A stretch of DNA of 64,000 nt from an uncultured Draconibacterium sp. (GTDB lineage Bacteria; Bacteroidota; Bacteroidia; Bacteroidales; Prolixibacteraceae), in NCBI RefSeq assembly GCF_963676735.1, contig NZ_OY781464.1, forward strand, positions 1,335,001 to 1,399,000. The letters run 5' to 3'. Positions within the stretch are counted from its first letter, which is position 1. Each line of letters starts with the position of its first letter. Positions 36,424 through 44,348 of the stretch are shown here, piece by piece. The position numbers were made by a program, and so were the translations under genes. The notes under the pieces were generated by a model. The model was not told where the DNA came from and made no database searches. It saw only the letters and a program-made list of their open reading frames with translations.

Positions 36424-38163
36424 ATGAAGAAATTAATAATAAAATATATGGCAATCGGGTTGATTCTATTTACAGCCTTTGCCTGCGAGGATTTCCTTAC
36501 GGAAACAAATCCGAACATGATGTCGACCGACAGTTTCTGGAAAACGTTGGACGACACTGAGATGGGACTTAATGCGGTGTACAACTCGTTTAAAAACGGT
36601 AGTGTAATGCGTACCAACGACGAGTATAACCGAAGCGACATGACCTGGCCGGGTTGGGGACGCCCCAACACCACCAATTCGTATTACCTGCAAACGTTTA
36701 CCAATGCTTCAGACGGTCCCAACAGTAAATGGGATGCTTTATACAAAGGTATTTTCCGTGCAAACCAGGTAATTGAAGCCTTAACCGCTTTAGAAGGAAC
36801 AGGAGTTGACGAAGAACGTTGGACAGAACAAATGGGACAAGCTAAATTTTTCCGTGGTCTGTTTTATTTTTACCTGCACAGTTCGTTTAATAACGGTAGT
36901 GTATTAATTTACGACTTTGTTCCTCAGGATGAGGCTGATTTCTACCAGTCTGTACGCCCGGCTGATGAGGTACGTGCTTTCTTTACTGCCGATTTGGAAT
37001 ATGCCCACCAAAACCTTCCCGGAAAATGGGAGGCCAGAGATTTGGGTAGAGTAACAGCAGGTTCGGCTGCAGCAGTGCTTGGCAAAAGCTACCTGTATGC
37101 CGAAGAATATGCCAAGGCAGCAGAATACTTTAAAGATGTAATTGAAAACCCTGATTATGGTTATGCTTTAGCAGATCATATCGGCGATAACTTTACCACT
37201 CAAAACGAGTTAAACAGTGAATCGATTTTAGAAATTGTTTACTCGTTAAACTATAAAGCTGAAGAGTCGGTTTGGGCAGAAGAGAACACTTCCTCTACCT
37301 TAAACTTCACCGTTAGCCCGGTTGGCGGCTGGCGTTCAATGTATCCAAGTTGCTGGTTAATTATGGCTTACAAAAACGATGCAATGGATGTAAACGATCC
37401 GCGTAACTACGTTACCGACGAGGATGGTAATTCGCGCCTGCGTACCTACAATTTACGTACTTCCTATTCAATTGCTTTGGTTGACGATGTTGATATGGAC
37501 TATTATGGTGTAATTACTGCCGAAGGAACTGCTTTCAATAACTCTGAAACTGCTTACTGGCGTAAACATAGTAACTGGGATATTTGCGAAAACGAAAAAG
37601 ATATCTCGCAGGCTACGCCACGTTCGGGTGTAAACTACCGTGTTATTCGTTTAGCCGATGTTTATTTAATGTACGCCGAAGCCTTAATTCAAGGTGGCTC
37701 GGGAGGTAATGTTGAAGAAGCTTTGAAATATGTAAACCGTGTTCGTCATCGTTCGGCACTGCAATTATTAGGAATGGACGGTACAGGTGAATTCCCAGGT
37801 GCTGATCACGACGATGTAACCTACGATGCACAAAGTTTAATGCACCACCTAATGTATGTTGAGCGTCCGTTGGAACTTTCTGCCGAAGGTCATGCAATAC
37901 GCACAATTGATATGCGTCGTTGGGGAATTACTCATCAGCGTTTTCAGGAATTATCTCAAATTCGCTATTACCGAGAAAACTATCAGTTTATTAATTCTGA
38001 AGGTAAGAGTGTTACCCGCTGGGGTTCTGTTCTTTTCGAAGGAGAGAAAGATGCCAATGACCTTATTGACTACCAGCAGGCTGCACAAAACTATAACGAA
38101 GCGGCGCATGCCTATTGGCCAATACCAAATAGTGAAACAACCACTAATCCTGAAATTAACTAA
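36424..38163 (+). CDS. susD: SusD/RagB-type glycan-binding lipoprotein
   Basis: Surface lipoprotein lid of the SusC transporter, 579 residues. Lipobox ending TAFAC, then EDFLTETNPNMMSTDSFWKT, the usual SusD start. Tetratricopeptide-like helices follow (AKFFRGLFYFYLH, YAEEYAKAAEYFKDV), then the C-terminal region with RLADVYLMYAEAL and ALKYVNRVRHR. Gene pair with SusC. Binds oligosaccharides and opens on loading; ligand presumably the galactan of the locus. Confidence 0.95.
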   Translation: MKKLIIKYMAIGLILFTAFACEDFLTETNPNMMSTDSFWKTLDDTEMGLNAVYNSFKNGSVMRTNDEYNRSDMTWPGWGRPNTTNSYYLQTFTNASDGPNSKWDALYKGIFRANQVIEALTALEGTGVDEERWTEQMGQAKFFRGLFYFYLHSSFNNGSVLIYDFVPQDEADFYQSVRPADEVRAFFTADLEYAHQNLPGKWEARDLGRVTAGSAAAVLGKSYLYAEEYAKAAEYFKDVIENPDYGYALADHIGDNFTTQNELNSESILEIVYSLNYKAEESVWAEENTSSTLNFTVSPVGGWRSMYPSCWLIMAYKNDAMDVNDPRNYVTDEDGNSRLRTYNLRTSYSIALVDDVDMDYYGVITAEGTAFNNSETAYWRKHSNWDICENEKDISQATPRSGVNYRVIRLADVYLMYAEALIQGGSGGNVEEALKYVNRVRHRSALQLLGMDGTGEFPGADHDDVTYDAQSLMHHLMYVERPLELSAEGHAIRTIDMRRWGITHQRFQELSQIRYYRENYQFINSEGKSVTRWGSVLFEGEKDANDLIDYQQAAQNYNEAAHAYWPIPNSETTTNPEIN

Positions 38164-38166
38164 AAA

Positions 38167-39711
38167 ATGAAGATTATGAAGATCAAAAATATATTGCTCC
38201 TGGCTGTGGCCTTTCTTGTGGTCTTTACTGCTTGTCAGGACGACGAATACGAAATGCCAAATGATATGGCAGGTATTGGTTGGTACACCAGTGCATTCCG
38301 TAACGAACAAATTATGATCGGGATAAATGACTTCGTATCATTTTCCGATGTTTCTCAAAATGCGGTATCGCATACCTGGACAATTCCAGAAGGATCATTC
38401 CTGCTCGAAGGTCCTATTTCAAGCACCGATTCGGTTTTGGAAGATTTTATTAACCCGGATGCCGGACTGGAAACAACCGATCTTACTATTCACGTACTGT
38501 TTACCAAAGGTGGATTGCAACCGGTACGTTTGTACAATACCTTTGATAAAAAGGTAACTTTTTTTGGCCGCGACACGCTTGAGGCTAAAAAAGAAGGCGA
38601 TTTATGGGTTATCGATACCACTTTTATGGTAGATGTTTTCGATACTATTGTTCCATCTGTTCTAATTCGCCAGGAAGGCGTTGAAGTACCCGTTAATGAA
38701 GATACAATTTATGTGGAAGCAGGAGGTACGCTGGAATTTGTTGATGTATCAACTGTTGGCAGGGCAAATAGCTGGGAATGGCGTGTTGCTGGTGAAATGA
38801 GTACCGACTCGGCTGCAACCATCGTTTTCAAAAAACTGGGTGTTTTCGAGGCTACTTTAAACATCAGCCGCCAGGGCGAAAGTTTGCCGGGCGATTATCA
38901 GTTCTACCGCATTCCTAACCCAATTAAGGTGATTCCATCAAGCAAACCTTGGGAATTGGCGGGTTATATTGTGGAGTTGGAAGACGAAACCATACAGTTA
39001 CCATTTAATGGCGAATTCCTGCCATTTATGAATAAGAACGATTTCTTTGTGGTAAAAGTAAATGGCGAGGCTTTCCCAATTTCTTCAGTAACTATTGATG
39101 CAAACGATGCAACATTGCTTAATATTAAGCTTGTTGATCCAATTTATCGTCCTGATGTAATAACAGTAAGTATATTGGATGGAAGCGGCATCAATTCTAC
39201 CGATTATCGCTCCCTTACTCCTGTTGAAGATGTACCGGTAGTTATGCACGATGTAAACTTGCTTGACGAAGCCTCATTTGGTTTTGAAGATGGTGGTTTA
39301 GGCTGGGCAGGTATGTGGGATAACAAAGCTCACTACGAGTTTACTACCGAAAAAGCAGCTAGTGGTAACTACAGCTTGAAGATTGTAAGAGCAGATGGTT
39401 TAATTTCAAAGGTTCAAAGTAACAATGCAAATTGGAACTGGAAAGGTGGAACTACTTATACCATAAAGTATAAAGTATGGATCGCTCCGGAAGTAACCGA
39501 TGGTGGTGCATGGAATATGTGGGTACTACCTAACTGGAAACAGTTCTGGGAGCCAATCGATGGTAAAGCTAGAGGCGAATGGGTAACTGTTGAAAAAGAA
39601 TTTACTCCTGGTGCTGACGAGACTGATCGTCTTTTCATGCTTCAAGTGAATAAGGATGGTACGTTCTATTTCGATGATTTCTATATTGTTGAAAAAGAAG
39701 TTCGTCCTTAA
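38167..39711 (+). CDS. Surface glycan-binding lipoprotein (SGBP-like)
   Basis: 514 residues, lipoprotein signal ending VVFTAC, start 3 bases after the SusD stop (a second ATG at 38176 is equally possible). Middle part has PKD/Ig-like repeats (HTWTIPEGSF, NSWEWRVAGEM). The C-terminal 140 residues form a CBM4/22-like jelly roll (FGFEDGGLGW, AASGNYSLKIV, WVTVEKEFT, FYFDDFYIVE). Position third after SusC/SusD and domain layout fit a surface glycan-binding protein that captures polymer for the transporter. No catalytic motif seen. Confidence 0.8.
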   Translation: MKIMKIKNILLLAVAFLVVFTACQDDEYEMPNDMAGIGWYTSAFRNEQIMIGINDFVSFSDVSQNAVSHTWTIPEGSFLLEGPISSTDSVLEDFINPDAGLETTDLTIHVLFTKGGLQPVRLYNTFDKKVTFFGRDTLEAKKEGDLWVIDTTFMVDVFDTIVPSVLIRQEGVEVPVNEDTIYVEAGGTLEFVDVSTVGRANSWEWRVAGEMSTDSAATIVFKKLGVFEATLNISRQGESLPGDYQFYRIPNPIKVIPSSKPWELAGYIVELEDETIQLPFNGEFLPFMNKNDFFVVKVNGEAFPISSVTIDANDATLLNIKLVDPIYRPDVITVSILDGSGINSTDYRSLTPVEDVPVVMHDVNLLDEASFGFEDGGLGWAGMWDNKAHYEFTTEKAASGNYSLKIVRADGLISKVQSNNANWNWKGGTTYTIKYKVWIAPEVTDGGAWNMWVLPNWKQFWEPIDGKARGEWVTVEKEFTPGADETDRLFMLQVNKDGTFYFDDFYIVEKEVRP

Positions 39712-39724
39712 TATTATTAGTTGT

Positions 39725-39778
39725 CATATTAAGCGGACTTGATCTGTCTGGTCCGCTTAATATGCTCCTTTAAAGGAG
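39725..39778 (+). other. Two adjacent palindromes after the SusCD operon
   Basis: A perfect 14-base stem CATATTAAGCGGAC (39725-39738) / GTCCGCTTAATATG (39751-39764) with a 12-base loop is followed at once by the 14-base palindrome CTCCTTTAAAGGAG (39765-39778). There is no long T-tract, so it could be a weak terminator, an mRNA-stabilising hairpin that keeps SusCD transcripts abundant, or a processing site. Confidence 0.6.
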
Positions 39779-39830
39779 AAGAAAAGACAGCTAATACCCA
39801 TGTAACTCGCAAGAGGAAAAAACAAACAAC

Positions 39831-41357
39831 ATGCATAAAATGTATACGATGTTGCTTTTGATAGCTATTCTTGTAAACGGCTGTCAATCGTCAACACAAC
39901 AAGAAAATGATATCCGGTTTGAAGCAAACTGGGAGTCACTCAAAGAATATAAAATTCCGGAGTGGTTTGCTGATGCTAAATTCGGAATCTTTATCCATTG
40001 GGGGGTTTATTCTGTTCCTGCCTATGCTTCAGAATGGTATCCCCGAAATATGTATCAGGATTCTGTGCTCTGGCATCAAACCGATCCGGAGAAATCAAAA
40101 CCCGGTACCAATTCAGTTTATACACACCATGTTGAAACATACGGGCATCCATCAGAATTTGGCTACAAAGATTTTATCCCGATGTTTAAAGCCGAAAAAT
40201 TTGATGCTGACCAGTGGATTCAATTATTTAAAAAAGCCGGGGCAAAATATGTAATTCCGGTAGCCGAACACCACGATGCTTTTGCCATGTACAAATCCAA
40301 TGTCACCCGTTGGAATTCGGTAGAAATGGGACCAAAGCGCGATATTGTTGGCGAACTGCAACAAGCTTCTAAAAAGGAAGGTATGCATTTTGGCGTTTCA
40401 TCGCACTTTGCATTTAACTGGGACTATTTTAACAAAGAAGAACGTTTTGATACCTGGAACCCGGAATACGAAGATTTATACGGGCCAAAACACGAACGAT
40501 ATGCACCGGTTAGTAAAGAGTTTATGGATTTGTGGTGGCGTAGAACAACTGATATAATAGATTCGTACCAACCCGAAATTTTATGGTTCGATTTTTACAT
40601 CGACCGTAAAGAGTTTGCTCCGTATCACCCAAAACTTGCCGCTTATTATTACAATAAAGGCTTAGAAACCGGGCAGGAGGTTGTACTGCAAACTAAAAAT
40701 ATGTACTTCGAATCTTTTCCGGCAGGTACAAATGTGCTGGATATTGAACGCGGAAAACTTTCGGACATCCGAAGCGCCGTTTGGCAAACCGATACTTCAA
40801 TTGGTAAAAATTCGTGGTGCCATACCGAAGGTTGGCAAAGTAAAACAGCCAATTCGCTCATCGATGATTTGATTGATATTGTTAGTAAAAACGGTACCAT
40901 GTTGTTAAATGTAGGTCCAAAAGCTGATGGTACTATCCCGCAAGACCAGGTAAATGTTTTGCTTGAAATGGGAAAATGGCTCGATGCAAATGGCGAAGCA
41001 ATTTATGGCACCCGCCCATGGGATAAATTTGGCGAAGGCCCTACCATTGTAAAGCAAGGGCATCATTCTGAAGGTAATAACAAAGCTTTTACTGCTGAAG
41101 ATATTCGTTTCACAAAAAAAGATAAAACATTATATGCTATTACCCTTGATGTGCCTGAAGATGGAAAGGTACTGATTCGTTCGCTGGCAAATCATCCGAA
41201 AATAAATGCAAATACTGTTAAATCGGTAGCGTTTTTAGGTGAGGATGCTGTGGAAAGTTGGAATTTTACCGGGCAAGGACTGCTTGTTGAAACACAAACA
41301 GGCCTGAGCGCCGAAAATGCATTAGCCATTAAAATTGAAGTAGATACGAACTTATAA
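39831..41357 (+). CDS. GH29 alpha-L-fucosidase/alpha-L-galactosidase-like lipoprotein
   Basis: GH29 enzyme, 508 residues, lipobox ending ILVNGC. DAKFGIFIHWGVYSVPAYASEWYPRNMY is the canonical N-terminal stretch, then AEHHDAFAMYKS, and EILWFDFYID with Asp254 as expected nucleophile. Closest in wording of the GH29s here to ordinary alpha-L-fucosidases and to the partial gene at 63756. Terminal beta-sandwich from about 410. Follows the SusCD unit and is closed by its own terminator. L-fucose or L-galactose release are both possible. Confidence 0.9.
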   Translation: MHKMYTMLLLIAILVNGCQSSTQQENDIRFEANWESLKEYKIPEWFADAKFGIFIHWGVYSVPAYASEWYPRNMYQDSVLWHQTDPEKSKPGTNSVYTHHVETYGHPSEFGYKDFIPMFKAEKFDADQWIQLFKKAGAKYVIPVAEHHDAFAMYKSNVTRWNSVEMGPKRDIVGELQQASKKEGMHFGVSSHFAFNWDYFNKEERFDTWNPEYEDLYGPKHERYAPVSKEFMDLWWRRTTDIIDSYQPEILWFDFYIDRKEFAPYHPKLAAYYYNKGLETGQEVVLQTKNMYFESFPAGTNVLDIERGKLSDIRSAVWQTDTSIGKNSWCHTEGWQSKTANSLIDDLIDIVSKNGTMLLNVGPKADGTIPQDQVNVLLEMGKWLDANGEAIYGTRPWDKFGEGPTIVKQGHHSEGNNKAFTAEDIRFTKKDKTLYAITLDVPEDGKVLIRSLANHPKINANTVKSVAFLGEDAVESWNFTGQGLLVETQTGLSAENALAIKIEVDTNL

Positions 41358-41413
41358 CGATTTTAAAATACATAGGTTTTAATAGTTTGGTTAGTAGTTT
41401 AGTTAGCAAATGT

Positions 41414-41442
41414 AGTGGAGCCTGTGCTCCACTCATTTTTTT
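41414..41442 (+). terminator. Terminator after GH29
   Basis: Perfect eight-base stem AGTGGAGC (41414-41421) / GCTCCACT (41426-41433), tetraloop CTGT, then a T-run. Confidence 0.88.
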
Positions 41443-41454
41443 AAAAAGAAAAAT

Positions 41455-42123
41455 ATGAGACTTATTTTATTATCCTTTATCGCTTTATGTTTTTGCATTT
41501 CGGTAACCGCCCAGGAACGAAATATCTCGGGGAAAATTACAGCTTTTAATACCTACGAGTTAAGTGGTGTAAAAATAACTGCCCGTAAAGCTAAAACAGA
41601 AGTACTCACCAACGAGCAGGGTAACTTTCAAATAAAATGCAAAAAAAACGATGCACTTAAAATTCAGGCTGATGGCTTTCAAACGCAGGTAATTAAATTA
41701 AGCGATGACAACGTTTTGAAAATTAACCTGATTTATCTAAACTCTGGTCCGGCTTTTAAAAGTGCGGTAGAAGCCAAACATATTACCGAAAACGATTTAG
41801 AATATGCCGTTGAAAACCTGATGCAGGAAAACAACGATTACTCGCGTTACCAAAATATATTTGAATTAATACAAGCCATATCGCCATTGGCCAAAGTGGT
41901 AAACAGCGATGGTTTTAATCGTATTTATTTAACCTCGCAAGGCCCAAATACCTTGGCGGCCGGAGCACATGCGCTACTCGTTCTCGACGGAATGATTACC
42001 GAAAACATTTCATCTGTTCAGCCGGTTCAGGTTGCATCCATTAAAGTTATAACCGGAGCCGATGCATCAATGTACGGAACACGCGGCGGTAACGGTGTAA
42101 TCGAAATTGAATTAAAACACTAA
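41455..42123 (+). CDS. Plug-only SusC/TonB-receptor-like protein
   Basis: 222 residues: signal peptide (ending SVTAQ), carboxypeptidase-like regulatory domain (about 22-95: ISGKITAFNTYELSGVKITA) and a TonB-receptor plug domain (about 130-220: ALLVLDGM, VITGADASMYGTRGGNGVIEIELK). It stops exactly where a SusC barrel would begin. The SusC at 33311 shows the same order (LFVVDGI, AIYGTRGSGGVILITT). No remnant of a barrel follows; GH86 starts 3 bases later. So it is an intact short protein, not an obvious decay product. It may be a periplasmic partner or decoy for a TonB system; function unknown. First gene of the GH86 operon. Confidence 0.8.
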   Translation: MRLILLSFIALCFCISVTAQERNISGKITAFNTYELSGVKITARKAKTEVLTNEQGNFQIKCKKNDALKIQADGFQTQVIKLSDDNVLKINLIYLNSGPAFKSAVEAKHITENDLEYAVENLMQENNDYSRYQNIFELIQAISPLAKVVNSDGFNRIYLTSQGPNTLAAGAHALLVLDGMITENISSVQPVQVASIKVITGADASMYGTRGGNGVIEIELKH

Positions 42124-42126
42124 ACC

Positions 42127-44319
42127 ATGTTCAAAAAAAATAGTGAACCTCTAATTTTTATCCTTTTGTTCCTTGGTTTTATTAACCCTGTAACTGCACA
42201 GCAAAACATTAAAGTCGATGTTTCGCCAACAGTAAAAAAATACATTAAGGGACACTCTGAATTACAACGCGAAAAATATTTTAACCTGGCTGCCCGCTCG
42301 GGCGAACTCGATAAAAACCTCAACCCGGAACAGTTTAATAGGTATATGCACGATTTGGATATGACGGTTGGCCGAAAACTCTTTGTGGTTTATTCCGAAA
42401 GCCGCTGGGGAAATGGTTACCGCGAAGATGCCACCCGCCCGGGTTTTATGGATACCACTTATTTTGTTAGCCAAAAAGCCCCCAACGACAACGGATTGGA
42501 AGAATACATTAACCTTTGGGGCGAAAACGAGAAAGTGGCTGCCCACGACGGCCATAATGCTTACCCCGATTTTATTGACAAATACATTAAAGACGGCAGT
42601 ACCGAAAGTTTCCCGGAGAATGCTGACGCCGCAGCAGAAATTGCTGCTTATACCTTAAAATATGCTTATTCCGATTTTCAGCGCCCAAAATATTTCGAGT
42701 TGGTAAACGAACCCGATTGGCGGGTTTGGAGCGACCAGCGTTTTATCGACTGGCACACCAAAACGCATCAGAAATTCAAAGCTATGAGCATTCCAACCGA
42801 AGTTGGAGGGCCTTGTTTTTCAGTGGGATATTTCTATAAAAATGACTTTGATGCCATGAAATCCATACGAGATTTTATGGATGCTACCAATTTTCAACTC
42901 GATTTCTATTCCTTTCACATATACGATTATATGAAGTGGAGCGACGATGCAAATGATTTTGTGGGTCGTGTTTCGTCGGGACTGCCCGAAGAGGCTGTTT
43001 TTGATGCCCTGGCAGCGCACTCTAAAAATAAATACGGACAGGAATTTACCTATGTGAGCAGCGAGCATGGTGGTTACGTTAGCGATAAAACCAACCTTGA
43101 AACTGCCCAGAATGCCCTCGCCGACCAGTATTTTCCAGGAAGTGGCTTTTTACACGAAATGGAAAAACGATCCATCTCAAATTTTATAATGGTAAACAGT
43201 GCCATTACCAATACCCTGGTTTTTATGAACCATCCACACGTGGTTAAAAAATCGGTGCCGTTTATTTTACTCGAGTCTGCCGGCTGGGATCCGAAATATT
43301 ATTCGAGCCTTTTGGTGAAAGAGAACTTTGATAAAAACAGCAATGTGTGGCACGAAGCCAAATTGGGGTATTTCTATGAGTTTTTTAAAGATGTAAAAGG
43401 GCATCGGGTGCATTCGGTTTGCAACGATAACGATATTCAGCAAATTTCGCTGGTCGACGGTAATCGCCTGATTATGATTTTTCATAACCAAAGTAATACC
43501 GGTGGTTTACTTGATTTAAATGTGAAAATTTGGGACAATAACATTCAACAGGTTACAACCCGAAGGTTGGGCCGCCAAAACGATTTTAGACCCTATTTTT
43601 CGGAAGAAACAAGTTCGTCGCTTTCTGATTTTTCAATTGACGGACAAGAGTCGGTTGTGGTGTTTGTAGACTATGAAAAAGCGGTGGAGCAGCGCAGCGA
43701 AATAGAGGTAATTCCTTATTACAGCTCAGAAGTTGCCACACAGTTTACAGGCGCTAAAGAGTTTACCGTTGCGGTTGAAAATCCAACAACAGTGCAAAGT
43801 GCCGAACTGCGAATTGGCTTGGCACGTGATGCTTCTGAAAGTAAAGAAATGCTGGTTGAGTTAAACGGAACCACGCTTAATTTACCGGTTGAAGATTGTG
43901 CCGGTCGTTTAACCAACGAAAACGAATATGGCTCTATGCGTTCGATTGAGATTGACCCGGCGCTTTTGAAAACCAACAATGCCGTAAAAATTTCTTTTAC
44001 CGATGGAAAACAAGGGGGAATTGGTGCGGTTGTAATTCGTGCGGCTACCTTAAAAAGTGGCATACCCTTGTCGGCAAAAACCATTCAAAAAGGAACTTTT
44101 AAATTATTCCCCAATCCGGCTCAAGAGCAACTTACTATCGAATCGGGAGATAGCGGCAAGGTTTCAATCGTAACCATGGATGGAAGAGCAATCAAGGTTC
44201 AGCAACTTTTTAAGGGCCAAAATCAGCTTGATTTAAGAGGCTTTAAAAACGGCAGCTACATTGCGCACGCACAATTCGAAAACGATTCGATTTCAGAGAG
44301 ATTCAACGTAATTAATTAA
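42127..44319 (+). CDS. GH86 beta-agarase/beta-porphyranase with type IX sorting domain
   Basis: Endo-hydrolase of agar or porphyran, 730 residues. Signal peptide ending NPVTAQ; GH86 opening SELQREKYFNL; catalytic barrel with YFELVNEPDW (acid/base Glu195) and YVSSEHGGY (nucleophile Glu313); beta-sandwich domains from about 430; C-terminal type IX sorting domain (from about 655: FKLFPNPAQEQLTIES). Secreted to the cell surface or medium, it would make the first cuts in the polymer. Agarase versus porphyranase action is not decided by these motifs. Lies between the plug-only protein and a beta-helix protein. Confidence 0.88.
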   Translation: MFKKNSEPLIFILLFLGFINPVTAQQNIKVDVSPTVKKYIKGHSELQREKYFNLAARSGELDKNLNPEQFNRYMHDLDMTVGRKLFVVYSESRWGNGYREDATRPGFMDTTYFVSQKAPNDNGLEEYINLWGENEKVAAHDGHNAYPDFIDKYIKDGSTESFPENADAAAEIAAYTLKYAYSDFQRPKYFELVNEPDWRVWSDQRFIDWHTKTHQKFKAMSIPTEVGGPCFSVGYFYKNDFDAMKSIRDFMDATNFQLDFYSFHIYDYMKWSDDANDFVGRVSSGLPEEAVFDALAAHSKNKYGQEFTYVSSEHGGYVSDKTNLETAQNALADQYFPGSGFLHEMEKRSISNFIMVNSAITNTLVFMNHPHVVKKSVPFILLESAGWDPKYYSSLLVKENFDKNSNVWHEAKLGYFYEFFKDVKGHRVHSVCNDNDIQQISLVDGNRLIMIFHNQSNTGGLLDLNVKIWDNNIQQVTTRRLGRQNDFRPYFSEETSSSLSDFSIDGQESVVVFVDYEKAVEQRSEIEVIPYYSSEVATQFTGAKEFTVAVENPTTVQSAELRIGLARDASESKEMLVELNGTTLNLPVEDCAGRLTNENEYGSMRSIEIDPALLKTNNAVKISFTDGKQGGIGAVVIRAATLKSGIPLSAKTIQKGTFKLFPNPAQEQLTIESGDSGKVSIVTMDGRAIKVQQLFKGQNQLDLRGFKNGSYIAHAQFENDSISERFNVIN

Positions 44320-44348
44320 TTGCTACTGCAAAATAAAAAGATTTAGAG

